Shown here in pieces: positions 23,573-33,700 of a DNA stretch of 51,303 nt (position 1 is its first letter; every line of letters starts with the position of its first letter). The position numbers were made by a program, and so were the translations under genes. The notes beneath the pieces were generated by a model, which was not told the origin of the DNA, did no database searches, and saw nothing but the letters and a program-made list of their open reading frames with translations. This DNA is from a virus, in IMG/VR virus record IMGVR_UViG_3300046167_000984, positions 1 to 51,303 of that record. One strand, given 5' to 3'.

Positions 23573-24997
23573 ATGGCAGGTTATACACGTCAAGACACTG
23601 GTAACAACATTGCTAACGGAAACGTTATTGATGCTGACGACTTTGATGCAGAGTACAATGCTCTTGAAGCAGGGTTTAACGCATCATCAGGACATAAACA
23701 CGATGGTACTTCTGGTGAAGGTGCACCTATTACTAAGGTAGGACCAGCGCAAGATGTAGTTGTTTCATCTTCAAATGTTGTACCTAAGACAACGAATACT
23801 TTAGATGTAGGATCTACAGGAGCTAGGTTTAAAGACGGGTTCTTTTCTGGTGGCCTTAGTATTGCTACTATTACAGCTACTGGAAATGTATCTGTAGGTG
23901 GTAATCTTAATGTTACAGGTAATACTACAATCTCTGGTAATCTTACTTTCGGTGATGCAGCTACAGATACCATAGACTTTCAAGCTGATGTAAATAGTAA
24001 CATAGTACCAGAAATAACAGGAAACTTTAGCTTAGGTACTTCTACACAACAATGGCAAAACCTGTGGTTAGACGGTACTGCAAATGTTGATACTCTTACA
24101 GTAGATGAGAACGCTACAGTAGCAGGTACGCTAGGTGTAACAGGTGTTACAACATCAGTTAGTGGATTTGTAGGTAATGTTACTGGTAACTTAACAGGCG
24201 CTGTTACTGGGGATGTTACTGGTAACTTAACAGGCGATGTAACAGGAGATGTTACAGGTTCTTTAACAGGTGATGTTGCTGGTAATACTATTGGTAATTT
24301 AACAGGTAATGTAACTGGTGATGTGACAGGAGATGTTACAGGTGACGTAACGGGTGACGTTACAGGTAATTTAACAGGCAATGTAACAGGTAATGTAACT
24401 GGCAATGTTACAGGTGGAGTTACTGGTAATGTAACAGGAAACCTAACAGGCAATGTAACAGGCAACCTGACAGGTGATGTTACTGGAGACGTTACAGGAG
24501 ACCTGACAGGTGGAGTTACTGGTAATGTAACAGGTAATGTGACAGGTAACGTAACAGGAAACCTAACAGGTAACGTAACAGGAGATGTTACTGGGGATGT
24601 TACAGGTGCTCTAACAGGTAATGCATCAACAGCAACGGCCTTAGCCACTTCTCGTACCATAGGTTTATCAGGTGATGTAACAGGGTCTGTTTCATTCGAC
24701 GGTACAAACAGCGTCACTATAGCAGCTACGATTGCAGATGATAGTCACAATCATACTATTGCTAATGTAGATGGCTTACAAACAGAAATAGATACTAAAG
24801 CAGAACTAGCTGGTTCTTCATCTCAGGCTTTCTCTGCTTCCACTCTTAACGCTACTACTGTAGACTTAGGTGACTGGACCATAACAGAGAGTTCTGGTAC
24901 TTTGTACTTTGCTACTAGTGGTACAAATAAGATGAAGTTAGATGCAAGTGGTAACATTACTGTAGCAGGTAACGTAACGGCGTTTGGCACTATCTAA
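23573..24997 (+). CDS. tail fibre protein with 37 VTG tetrapeptide repeats, 474 aa
   Basis: The N-terminus MAGYTRQDTGNNIANGNVID and DADDFDAEYNALEAGFN is typical of podoviral fibre attachment domains. Then comes a beta-rich region, the 37-unit repeat (24173-24616), and a C-terminal part with DDSHNHTIANVDGLQTEIDT shared with the other fibre gene. The protein ends MKLDASGNITVAGNVTAFGT, a short beta tail. The repeats probably form a trimeric beta-helical shaft. It lies immediately after tail tubular protein B, like the T7 fibre gene. Confidence 0.85.
   Translation: MAGYTRQDTGNNIANGNVIDADDFDAEYNALEAGFNASSGHKHDGTSGEGAPITKVGPAQDVVVSSSNVVPKTTNTLDVGSTGARFKDGFFSGGLSIATITATGNVSVGGNLNVTGNTTISGNLTFGDAATDTIDFQADVNSNIVPEITGNFSLGTSTQQWQNLWLDGTANVDTLTVDENATVAGTLGVTGVTTSVSGFVGNVTGNLTGAVTGDVTGNLTGDVTGDVTGSLTGDVAGNTIGNLTGNVTGDVTGDVTGDVTGDVTGNLTGNVTGNVTGNVTGGVTGNVTGNLTGNVTGNLTGDVTGDVTGDLTGGVTGNVTGNVTGNVTGNLTGNVTGDVTGDVTGALTGNASTATALATSRTIGLSGDVTGSVSFDGTNSVTIAATIADDSHNHTIANVDGLQTEIDTKAELAGSSSQAFSASTLNATTVDLGDWTITESSGTLYFATSGTNKMKLDASGNITVAGNVTAFGTI
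24173..24616 (+). repeat. 37 tandem 12-base units (GNVT/GDVT/GNLT)
   Basis: The segment is 444 bases and consists of 37 uninterrupted 12-base units, mostly GNVT, GDVT and GNLT. Rare units are GAVT, GSLT, GDVA, GNTI, GGVT, GDLT and GALT. Synonymous differences between units show it is old rather than freshly expanded. It is a likely site of slippage or recombination and of assembly collapse. Confidence 0.9.
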
Positions 24998-25254
24998 TGG
25001 CTAGTATTAACTTAACACCAGATGAATTAGAATCTATGCTAGATCGTGCAGCTAAGCGTGGCGCTAAGCAAGCTCTAACGTCTATCGGATTACATGATAA
25101 GTCAGCCGCTAAAGATATAAACGAGATGAGAGATCTACTTGACGTATGGCGTGATACACGTAGAGGTATTTGGTCTACAGTAGTCAAGGTAACAACAATC
25201 GCTATTTTAACATTCATCGCTGGTGCGGTGTGGATGCAGTTGGGAAATAAATAA
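24997..25254 (+). CDS. small membrane protein (DUF6127-like), 85 aa
   Basis: The sequence LTPDELESMLDRAAKRGAKQ, then LTSIGLHDKSAAKDINEMRD and LLDVWRDTRRGIW, precedes one C-terminal membrane segment (TTIAILTFIAGAVWMQL). I associate this pattern with a small phage membrane protein family of unknown function. A single-pass holin or an anchor for virion assembly is possible. It starts at a TAATG overlap with the fibre gene. Confidence 0.6.
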   Translation: MASINLTPDELESMLDRAAKRGAKQALTSIGLHDKSAAKDINEMRDLLDVWRDTRRGIWSTVVKVTTIAILTFIAGAVWMQLGNK

Positions 25255-25255
25255 C

Positions 25256-27127
25256 ATGGCAAAAAAGTTTGTAGGGTTTAAGCCTGAAACATTAAAAAAT
25301 AAGGTTTTACCAGCGCTGGGATATAATGGCCCTACGGATCAAAAATCTATTAACCTCTTTCTATCAGCTAATCCTGCAGCGGCGGCTAGGATGGGTAAGT
25401 TTACCTTAGCGGCTAGGCGTACCATAGAAGGTGACCCTGTTAAGATGATGGCTGAGGGTGGGTCTGCTACAGACGAAGAAGAAACCACTACAGATGAAGG
25501 CACAGTCGTTAATAGTGGTGCAAGTACTATGACTTCTGCTATAACAACTGACCCTCGTAAGCTAACTATTAAAGCTGATACAGTAGCAGACAAAGGTACA
25601 GGTACAGAGATTGCTACAGGTACAGGTCAACTAGGTGGTGCTACTACAGCTACAAATGTAACAGCTGAACAAGCACCAGAAGCAGTAGCTTCACCAACTA
25701 CACCAGTATCTACTGTAGATTCAACGATGGCAGCTCCAGCTGTAGATAAAGCACTTGCAGGTGTTACTGCAGCTACAGGTACTGTAAGCGACGAAGCTAC
25801 TATGACAGCGGCTACAGGAGATCCTACTAAGTTAGCTCAACTAGATCTAAAGGCGGCAGAAGGTGAAGCGGCTAAAGTAGAAGATGCTCCTACACGTGTA
25901 CTTGAGACAGGCGAAACTATTGATGGTTCTTCTGTAGATCAACAGAAAGTACAAGACATATACGGTACAGAGAAGCTAGAAGCGGCTAGTGTACAGGACG
26001 AGATGTCTTCCCTAATGGCAGACTTTGAAGGTGGTTCTACACCAGCGTGGGCTGCAGGAGCTATGAGAGGTGCTACAGCAAGGATGGCAGCTAGAGGTTT
26101 ATCTGCTTCATCTATGGCTGGTATGGCTATTGTACAAGCGGCTATGGAATCTGCGTTACCTATAGCACAGATGGATGCCTCTAACAAACAAGAGGTTGCT
26201 ATGGAGTCGGCACGTCAACGCGCTGGTTTCCTCAACATGGAATTTACTCAAGACTTCCAAGCTAAGGTTCAGAACGCGGCTAGGGTATCTGAAATAGCTA
26301 ACATGAACTTTACAGCACAACAGCAGGTAGCTCTTGAGAATGCTAAGATGGCTCAGACTATGAACTTAGCTAATCTAAGTAATCGTCAAGCTAAAGTAAT
26401 GGCAGATGCAGCGGCTATGTCTCAGATGGATATGGCTAATCTAAACAATAGACAACAAGCACAGTTACAGAATGCTCAGGCTTTCTTACAGATGGACATG
26501 ACTAACCTGAGCAACGAACAACAAACAAACATGTTCAAAGCACAAGAGAGAGTTAATTCTATTCTATCTGATACAGCCCAAGAGAATGCGGCTAAGCAGT
26601 TTAACGCTACGTCTGAGAATCAAACTAACCAATTCTTTGCTACACTTGCTACGCAGGTATCACAGTTTAACTCTGAGCAAAAGAATGCTATGTCTCGTTT
26701 CAACGCTGGTGAAGCTAATGCTTTATCTAGGTTTAACGCAGATCAAGAGAATGCACGTGACCAATTTAACGCTACTAACCATCTAGTTGTAGCACAGGCT
26801 AACGCTCAGTGGGCGCAGTCTATAACAACAGCTGAAAACGCAGCTGACAACCAAGCCAATCGTGACGCGGCTCTTGCCGCTAATAACTTAACTATGACTG
26901 CATACAACAATATGGTTCAACGTGAACGTGACGTTCTTGCTTGGGCTTGGCAGTCAGGTGAGAACGCAGCTCAAAGGGATGCTAACATTGCCATTGCTAA
27001 GATTCAAGCTGAGGCATCTGCTTCTGCTGGGGGCGACACTGACTCTAGTGGCCTATCAGCGGCATCAGGAAAGTTCCTTGGAGAGATTGCCACTAACGCA
27101 GCAAAACTATTATTCGGAAAGTTATAA
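25256..27127 (+). CDS. internal virion protein with helical repeats, 623 aa
   Basis: The N-terminus is MAKKFVGFKPETLKNKVLPA; the ATG at 25256 is preferred to the GTG at 25223, which would be a shadow of the previous gene. A Thr/Ala-rich disordered segment is followed by a long alpha-helical region with repeats such as NLSNRQ, FNSEQKNAMSRFNAG and RFNADQENARDQFNA. This matches large helical internal-core proteins of marine podoviruses, which are ejected into the cell with the DNA. No enzymatic motif seen. Confidence 0.75.
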   Translation: MAKKFVGFKPETLKNKVLPALGYNGPTDQKSINLFLSANPAAAARMGKFTLAARRTIEGDPVKMMAEGGSATDEEETTTDEGTVVNSGASTMTSAITTDPRKLTIKADTVADKGTGTEIATGTGQLGGATTATNVTAEQAPEAVASPTTPVSTVDSTMAAPAVDKALAGVTAATGTVSDEATMTAATGDPTKLAQLDLKAAEGEAAKVEDAPTRVLETGETIDGSSVDQQKVQDIYGTEKLEAASVQDEMSSLMADFEGGSTPAWAAGAMRGATARMAARGLSASSMAGMAIVQAAMESALPIAQMDASNKQEVAMESARQRAGFLNMEFTQDFQAKVQNAARVSEIANMNFTAQQQVALENAKMAQTMNLANLSNRQAKVMADAAAMSQMDMANLNNRQQAQLQNAQAFLQMDMTNLSNEQQTNMFKAQERVNSILSDTAQENAAKQFNATSENQTNQFFATLATQVSQFNSEQKNAMSRFNAGEANALSRFNADQENARDQFNATNHLVVAQANAQWAQSITTAENAADNQANRDAALAANNLTMTAYNNMVQRERDVLAWAWQSGENAAQRDANIAIAKIQAEASASAGGDTDSSGLSAASGKFLGEIATNAAKLLFGKL

Positions 27128-27128
27128 T

Positions 27129-28226
27129 ATGCCAGAACCAGGTTATGATCCAAACGCTGTATCGAGCTTCTACAATCCCAGTAGCACTCCACGTCCTAAG
27201 CTGAGACCCTCAGGTCTAGGCTCACGTCCTAGTACAGCAGATAACAAAGGTAGTTCTGCAGTATTCTCTGCACCAAAGCCTGTGTATTCTAGTAATGACA
27301 ACGATAACAAGTCAGATAAAAGATTAACACCAGCGTCTGCTTTATATAGTGCTACTGCTAGTTCTTTAGCTGAGTCTGGTGCTAGATTATCAGCGAATAA
27401 AGAAACAAGAATATCACCTATGAATTTGTATGATCAGAAGAACATGCAAGAGATGAAGACCGAGCTTGAAGATTACTTGCGTGGTGTTGTTGTTGAAGAC
27501 GGTGTAGCTGCTGATATGGCTCGTATGGCTGTACCAGAAGTTTATACAGGTGAAGTGAATGATGTAGAGGTTAAGTCTGGAGACACACTAACAGCTATAG
27601 CTAAGGATAAAGGTGTATCTTTAAAAGAGTTGATAGATGCTAATCCGCAGATAGATGACCCTGATCTGATTTTTCCTGGGCAGAAAATAAACATACCAAG
27701 TACAGAAGAGACTCCTGTTGTGGATATAGCTACAGCTGTTAGAGAGGATCAGATTAGACAACAAGACACCTCTACACTAAAAGGTAGCCAAGTAGGTCTT
27801 ATGTCTAGACCTGCTACTGTTGAAGATACTAAGATGTCTGAGACTATATTACAAAAAACCCCTACAGATGATAGTTTAGAACATGCTTTAGCTATAGCAT
27901 CTAGTATAAAGAATGCAAAGCCTGAGGATATATACAATAAAGTTATTATGCCTCTGGCTTACCATGAATCTGATGGTACAATGGACCCTAAACTAGCTCA
28001 GTACGGTGGAGGTCCTGGTAGAGGTGTTATGCAGTATGAACCTGATCGTTTCAACTCATCAGTTGTAAGAGCTATTAGACAGTTTAACGATTTAGGTAAA
28101 GATATACCTGAGTGGCTTGATAATATAGATTTATCTGGAGATATACAAAAGGAGATAACTTCTTTGACAGCAAATCAACAGATGTCTTTAGCTGTGTACG
28201 ATCTTTTGCAAAAAAAGGGGTGTTGA
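27129..28226 (+). CDS. LysM and lytic transglycosylase-like virion or lysis protein (main part, frameshifted)
   Basis: Starting at ATG 27129, the first 110 residues are Pro/Ser-rich and disordered. A LysM peptidoglycan-binding module follows (VKSGDTLTAIAKDKGVSLKE, ending LIFPGQKINIPS, about residues 145-195). The C-terminal domain has PLAYHESDGTMDPKLAQYGG and GRGVMQYE, resembling the catalytic Glu and GxxMQ boxes of lytic transglycosylases. The frame stops at 28226 just after A7G4 (28210-28220). Removing one base joins it to the 59-residue segment ending at 28398, giving about 422 aa. No signal peptide is present. The next gene is a holin candidate. Confidence 0.75.
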   Translation: MPEPGYDPNAVSSFYNPSSTPRPKLRPSGLGSRPSTADNKGSSAVFSAPKPVYSSNDNDNKSDKRLTPASALYSATASSLAESGARLSANKETRISPMNLYDQKNMQEMKTELEDYLRGVVVEDGVAADMARMAVPEVYTGEVNDVEVKSGDTLTAIAKDKGVSLKELIDANPQIDDPDLIFPGQKINIPSTEETPVVDIATAVREDQIRQQDTSTLKGSQVGLMSRPATVEDTKMSETILQKTPTDDSLEHALAIASSIKNAKPEDIYNKVIMPLAYHESDGTMDPKLAQYGGGPGRGVMQYEPDRFNSSVVRAIRQFNDLGKDIPEWLDNIDLSGDIQKEITSLTANQQMSLAVYDLLQKKGC

Positions 28227-28398
28227 CATAGGTGAAGTCTTATCAGGTAAAGAATCTATAGAGGACGTATGGGCTGATCATTGGTGGCAAGGGCCTGATA
28301 AGCAGAGGAAAAAAAGAATAGCGGCCTTCCGTAGAAGTCAGAGACTACTAAACAAGAATGCACCGTCTAATAATATAACAGCGTTTGAGTTCCCATAA
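28219..28398 (+). pseudogene. C-terminal segment of the lytic enzyme, shifted frame
   Basis: Frame +1 relative to the main part encodes GVDIGEVLSGKESIEDVWAD, then HWWQGPDKQRKKRIAAFRRS, and ends EFP. It has no start codon of its own and its stop forms a TAATG overlap with the holin gene, just like genuine neighbours. That coupling and the sensible continuation show it is coding sequence of the upstream gene. The break is at A7G4; loss of one A or one G restores QKKGVDIG. Confidence 0.7.
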
Positions 28399-28820
28399 TG
28401 TTTGGACTTCCCTTAGAATTAATCACAATGCTTTTCTCCACTGTCTTAGGTGGAGTTATGTCCATATGGGGACAAAGTAATAAAGCTAAAGCAGAGCAAC
28501 AGAAAGCTCTAGTAGGCGCAGTCAGTGAAGCTAGAGAGCATGGTAGTAAAGATAAACACTTTGCTTGGACACGTAGGATCATAGCTTTATCTGCAGTCGG
28601 ATCTATTATTGTGTTGCCAAAGCTAGTAGCAGTATGGTATCCTGACGTAAGTGTAATCGTTGGTTATACAGAAGTACAGGGTGGCTTCGTTAACTGGCTC
28701 TTAGGTGCACCAGATGCTATACACTGGAAAGCGGCACGTGGATTCGTTATAACACCTCTAGACACACACATAGTTTCAGCAATAGTCGGCCTATACTTTG
28801 GCGCTGGCTTTACCAAATAG
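28398..28820 (+). CDS. putative holin with several membrane segments, 140 aa
   Basis: An N-terminal hydrophobic helix (LELITMLFSTVLGGVMSIWG), a basic/polar loop (KAKAEQQKALVGAVSEAREH), a second helix (IIALSAVGSIIVLPKLVAVW) and a C-terminal hydrophobic segment (IVSAIVGLYFGAGF) give about three membrane passes. This resembles 3-TM holins found in alphaproteobacterial phages and gene transfer agents. It starts at a TAATG overlap with the lytic enzyme, consistent with a lysis cassette. Confidence 0.6.
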   Translation: MFGLPLELITMLFSTVLGGVMSIWGQSNKAKAEQQKALVGAVSEAREHGSKDKHFAWTRRIIALSAVGSIIVLPKLVAVWYPDVSVIVGYTEVQGGFVNWLLGAPDAIHWKAARGFVITPLDTHIVSAIVGLYFGAGFTK

Positions 28821-28829
28821 GATAATAAT

Positions 28830-29387
28830 ATGCCAATAGCAGGACCATTTGATAGACCAATTCCTGGTGAGTCACTCACAGGTGAACCGCGTAATAACCC
28901 TTGGGAACAACCAGCCCAGATGTCAAACGTTAATGAAGTAGCTGCATACTACATTGAGAGACTAGACAATGAAGAAGTGTTGCAAGACTTTGGTTCTATA
29001 ATACAAGCTGGTGCATCCTTAACGCCTATTGTAGAGACTGTGTACATGCAGGGTGTTATGAGAGGATTACACTCAATAGATGCAGGAGTTGTTGTAGCGC
29101 CTGTTATACACGCATACATAAAAGCTTCTCTTGAAGATATGGGTATTGATGTTAAAGATACAAACGATAATCCACAGAAGAAAGCAGAAAATGCAGAGAT
29201 GCAACGATTCCTTATGATTGCTAACAGTATGTTAGATAAAGAAGGTACAGACACACCTGATGAAGGGCAACAGATGGTTGAGTCTATGGTTGAAACGCAG
29301 GAGGGAGAACCTGTGGAGGAAGAGATGCCACAAGAAGAAGAAATGACACAAGAACAAAAGCCTATGGGCTTGATGGCAAAGGGTTAA
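28830..29387 (+). CDS. conserved virion-associated protein, 185 aa
   Basis: The N-terminus MPIAGPFDRPIPGESLTGEP, then NNPWEQPAQM, is shared by proteins of cyanophages and other marine podoviruses that lie among internal virion genes. A helical core (IIQAGASLTPIVETVYMQGV, HSIDAGVVVAPVIHAYIKAS) follows, then an acidic Glu/Gln/Met tail. No enzymatic motif is visible. It probably belongs to the internal core or is a morphogenesis factor. Confidence 0.65.
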   Translation: MPIAGPFDRPIPGESLTGEPRNNPWEQPAQMSNVNEVAAYYIERLDNEEVLQDFGSIIQAGASLTPIVETVYMQGVMRGLHSIDAGVVVAPVIHAYIKASLEDMGIDVKDTNDNPQKKAENAEMQRFLMIANSMLDKEGTDTPDEGQQMVESMVETQEGEPVEEEMPQEEEMTQEQKPMGLMAKG

Positions 29388-29393
29388 TATACA

Positions 29394-30788
29394 ATGGCGT
29401 TTAATAAGAAAGAGTTTGCAGCAGGTTTTCTCAATCAAGTAACAGACAATATGATTGATATGCGTGAGGAAGCTGAAGCCTTTAAGCAGAAACAGATAGA
29501 GGCTAGTGAGCGTAACAGAGCACTAATAAGTACACGTACCGCTAGAGCCAACGCAGCTGTATCTTTAGGTAGAGAAGCTCTCCAGTATTTACCAGAAGGT
29601 GCTAGGTCTAAAGGTATTATACGTACTGCTATGGCTTCTGGCATGACAGGTGTAAGTGAACTTAGAAATAAACTTGCTAAGGCACACGCTAACGCAGGTC
29701 TATCCGCAGGTGAAAGACTATCTATTAACGATGTTGAAGCTATTATTAATATGCCTAATATACCTGACATTGATACAAAGTATATTGATATGCCACTAGA
29801 GCAGTTTGCTAAAGAAACATATGGTGCTACAGCAAAAGCAACTGAGTTTAAAGACGACACTAGTATCGTTGGTAGATTGTTTGGCTTCGGTGCTATGGAT
29901 AGAACAAGAGAAGAACTAGGAAAAACACCTTCTGGTGATGGTATGTCTGTTGCAGATATAAATGCCGCTTCTCGTTTAGCTGAGTTTAATGCTCTTATAC
30001 CTAATGCTGTAATGTCATTCTCTGATATAGAAACTTTTAGTAAGACAGAAGCTTTTACTTTTGCTAAAGATATAACTAAGTTGTATGATGATGCAAAAAC
30101 TTCTAAAGAAGCAAAGGATGAGGCAGAAAAGGCTCAACAGATTCTACTGACAAAAGCGAAAAACGAAGGGCGTAAAGCAAGTGAGGTAACTTCTGTAGAG
30201 ATTCTTGAGGCACGAAGAATTGCTACAGAAGTATATGCCAGAGGTCAGGTTGAAGATTATATAGATATGTTTGCAGGACAATACGGTGCGGTTGGCGGTT
30301 TCTTTAATCAGCAGATAGCTATGGATCAGATTAATAAACTTATGGGTGATGGATACCTAGATACACTAAAAGGTAAATATGGGTTAGATCCAAAGAAAGA
30401 TAAACCTGATGCAGTGACTGATAAGGTTAAAGACTCAGCTACTGAAGAAGCTAAGATGAAAGAATTACCATACGAAGAGCCTACAGTAGCACAACCTGTT
30501 GCAGAATCTTTACCACCAGAGAAGCACAGACCAGGTGGAGATAAAGAAGTAGGTGCATTTGGAGATGCAGATGCTAGGCGCTGGGATAAGCAGTATGGTG
30601 CTCGTTACAACCCAGATGGTACTCCTATTATAGTTGAACCTAGACCTACAGACAAAGAAGCAACAGTCATGGTTGAGAATAAATATTCAGGGAAAGAGAA
30701 AGAGACAAACGCACAACAGGCGTGGGATGACAAATATAAGAAAACCCACAACGAAGATGGTACTCCTAAGAAACTTAAAGGTGACTAA
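29394..30788 (+). CDS. putative internal virion protein, 464 aa
   Basis: A mostly helical, charged protein starting MAFNKKEFAAGFLNQVTDNM, with long Ala/Glu/Lys-rich coiled-coil stretches and an extended C-terminal tail. The tail contains a duplicated motif, ARRWDKQYGARYNPDGTPII and AQQAWDDKYKKTHNEDGTPK. Position before the very large core protein and composition match an internal core component that is ejected with DNA. I recognise no enzymatic domain. Confidence 0.65.
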   Translation: MAFNKKEFAAGFLNQVTDNMIDMREEAEAFKQKQIEASERNRALISTRTARANAAVSLGREALQYLPEGARSKGIIRTAMASGMTGVSELRNKLAKAHANAGLSAGERLSINDVEAIINMPNIPDIDTKYIDMPLEQFAKETYGATAKATEFKDDTSIVGRLFGFGAMDRTREELGKTPSGDGMSVADINAASRLAEFNALIPNAVMSFSDIETFSKTEAFTFAKDITKLYDDAKTSKEAKDEAEKAQQILLTKAKNEGRKASEVTSVEILEARRIATEVYARGQVEDYIDMFAGQYGAVGGFFNQQIAMDQINKLMGDGYLDTLKGKYGLDPKKDKPDAVTDKVKDSATEEAKMKELPYEEPTVAQPVAESLPPEKHRPGGDKEVGAFGDADARRWDKQYGARYNPDGTPIIVEPRPTDKEATVMVENKYSGKEKETNAQQAWDDKYKKTHNEDGTPKKLKGD

Positions 30789-30790
30789 GT

Positions 30791-33700
30791 ATGAATTACT
30801 TTGAACAAAAAGAATATATGAAAAACCTTTACAGTGGTGTAGATACTTCTACTAAAAAGGAGTATGAAACTCTATCGTTTGACCCAGAAGAAACATTATC
30901 TGTAGACGACCTACGAAAAGACTATAAATATAATTCACCTATCCGTGACTATATGATTGAACGTATGGGTGTAGATTATCAAACTAAATCTGATGAAGAT
31001 GTAGTAGATGATTTTGTAAAGCACATGCGTTACTTCAACTCTAATACTGTAATGACTGCAGGTGAAGTTAGATTTGTTACTAAAGCAAACGACAGACAAA
31101 AAGAGACAGCGCGTAAAGCTTATCAAATATATGATCAGCTAGGTAATGTCTTTGTTAATGATGGTTTAATGGGTGCAGTAAAAGGTGTAGGAGACTACGT
31201 GTTTGCAGCGGCTTCTGATCCTACTAACTACTTAGGTATACTTACTGGTGGTATAGGTAGAGCTGCAGCTGGTGGTGTTCAAGTAAGTGGTAAGCAAGTT
31301 ATTAAAGCGGCAGTACGCAGGGCTGGTAGAGAAGCATTACAATCTGGTGCTACAAAACAAGCAGCAATAGATGCAGGTCGTAAGGCTGGTAGAGAAGCGG
31401 CGGCACGTGCGGCGGCTAGAGGTATGACCAAGAAAAGAACGCAAGGTGTGTATGATAAAGTCTCTAAACTTATTGAGACAGAAGCTATGAAAACTATACC
31501 TAAAGATGCTATGAAAAAGGCACAACAGGATCTGTTTAAATCAGCGGCAACTAAATCATTATATGCTACTACAGCGCTGGACGCTACAGCTGCGGTGTAT
31601 CAAGATATTGCAAATCAAGAGGCTCGCCTAGAAGTAGGAGCGCAGGATTCTTTTAGTAAAACACAGAGTGCTTTCTCTGCTCTCCTTGGTGGTGTTGCAG
31701 GTGGCGCTCAACTTATTACACGTAAGCTAGGTGCTGGTAAATCAGGCTTTGAAGACACACGCACAGAGACAGAGAAGTTAGCACAGAATACAATAGATTT
31801 ATATGCTCCTATTCTAAAGAAAGCAGACACACCTGAGGCGGCTAAAGCTATACGTAAAGCTGCAGATAAGTGGAATGCTAAAGTAGCTAGAGGTAAGAAG
31901 GGTAGAGGCGAGATACTAGACGACTCTCAACTTATTAGAGAGATTATGTTTGGTGATCCTGATGAGTTAAAACCAGGTGAGATAGGTGGACTTGTTGGTG
32001 TATTCAGAGCTAAGGGATATAAGGTTGGAAAAGAAGTTCACATATCTGACGTTATGACTAACGTAGCTAACTCACTTACGCAGAAAGAACTCAAAGATAT
32101 TAACAAGTCTATAGGAAAGCATACAGGGTTTAACTTTGGAAACCTTACTGGTACACGTGTTAAGCTAGGGGATCTTATGGCAGATCGTTTTAGTGAGGCT
32201 GGTAAAACTCTACAAGTAGCATCACAGGTTAGTAAGACTTTAAACGCTGGGTTATTAGCGGCTGAGACTAAGATAAAACTGCAGTCTAACACTATTAAAA
32301 AAGCTGAGGAAGCTGAAAAGACATTAGCTGATGGTACAAAAGTTCCTAAGCCAGCTGAGCCGATACGTTATGGTCAGTCTGTATGGAAACGATTACTTGT
32401 TTCTTCTCCAGCTACTACAGCATTAAACGTTGCTGGTTTTAGCCAGTACTATGTAGGTCAAACTGTTGCTGATCTGTTTAGTTCAACAGCGTTAATGACT
32501 AAAGGTTTAGCACAGAGTGTTACTAATCGTAGTGCTGCACAGGAATCATTTAGACAAGCACGTGCTCTTAGCTCACTACAGGTACAAAAGATTCGTAACT
32601 TGATGGACCCATATACAACACGTGATGCATACATGAAGTTCCTTGAAGATCCTGAAAACTTAAACGCGCAAAAGGTATTGTTTGAAACTATGGCAGGTGG
32701 TGTAGATGCATCAGCTAAACGTTATGGCATGGACCCTAACAACCCAACCTTTCGTAATGTAGAGGCTTTCACTAGAGCTATGAATCAGATAACAGGTGTT
32801 CGTATACAGGATACGTTTACTAAGTCTCAAATGTTTATGACTGATATGGATAAATACCTCAGATTAAAGAGAGGTGTTACTCTTAAAGAAGCCTTACTAT
32901 CTGATGATATAATTATTGATGATGAGGTTATATCAGGTGCACTAGATACTACTCTAAAGTCTGTGTTTGCTAAAGACTATACTACAGCAGAACAACCAGA
33001 GCTTCTTAGAACAGCGGCAAAGTTTGTAGAGACTGTATCTAATACACCAGGCTTAGGTACTATACTACCCTTTGGTCGTTTCTTTAACAACGTTGTGGCT
33101 ACTGCTTATCAGTGGTCGTTCCTCTCTGCACCTGAGACACTACTTAAACCTGTGTTTAAACGAATGGCTAAAACTGAAGGTGTAGATAATATCACGGAAA
33201 TGGATGCGGCTGCTCGTACAATAGTTGGGACAGCTGGTTTAGCACTTGCTGCTCAGTATGATAAAGAACGTAGGGATGATGGCTTAGGTGTATTCGAGAT
33301 TAATATAGGTGGCGGTAAGATTATAGATGCTAAAAACACATACCCTTTTTCTGCCTTCCTTGCCGCTGGGCGTATCGTCAATATGAAGATGAACGGCGAG
33401 ACTGTACCACCAGAGCTTATACAAGAGATGGGTACTCAAGTTGCTGTAGGACAGTTAGCAAAAGATGCTCAGTTTGGTAATGATCTAAACAATATACTAG
33501 ATGTATTAATAAACCAAGATGAGGGTGCACGTGGTGCACAGTTTAACGCCTTCCAAAAAACCTTTGGTAATATCTTAGCAGGTACTACTAGACCTTTAGA
33601 TGCTGTCAATAAGATTGTAGGTTTTGCTATGGGTACAGACACAGCTAAAGACGTGCGACAGGCTGATGGATTAGGTTTGTTTACTCAGACTTCTACAAAA

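Noticed and set aside
23980-24717. 245-aa minus-strand ORF rich in PVT repeats
   Set aside because: It is the antisense shadow of the VTG repeats of the fibre gene; a 12-base period keeps all frames open.
28210-28217. A AAA AAG dnaX-type -1 slippery site in the lytic enzyme
   Set aside because: A -1 shift gives only four residues before a stop; the coding continuation is in the +1 frame, so programmed -1 frameshifting is not the explanation.
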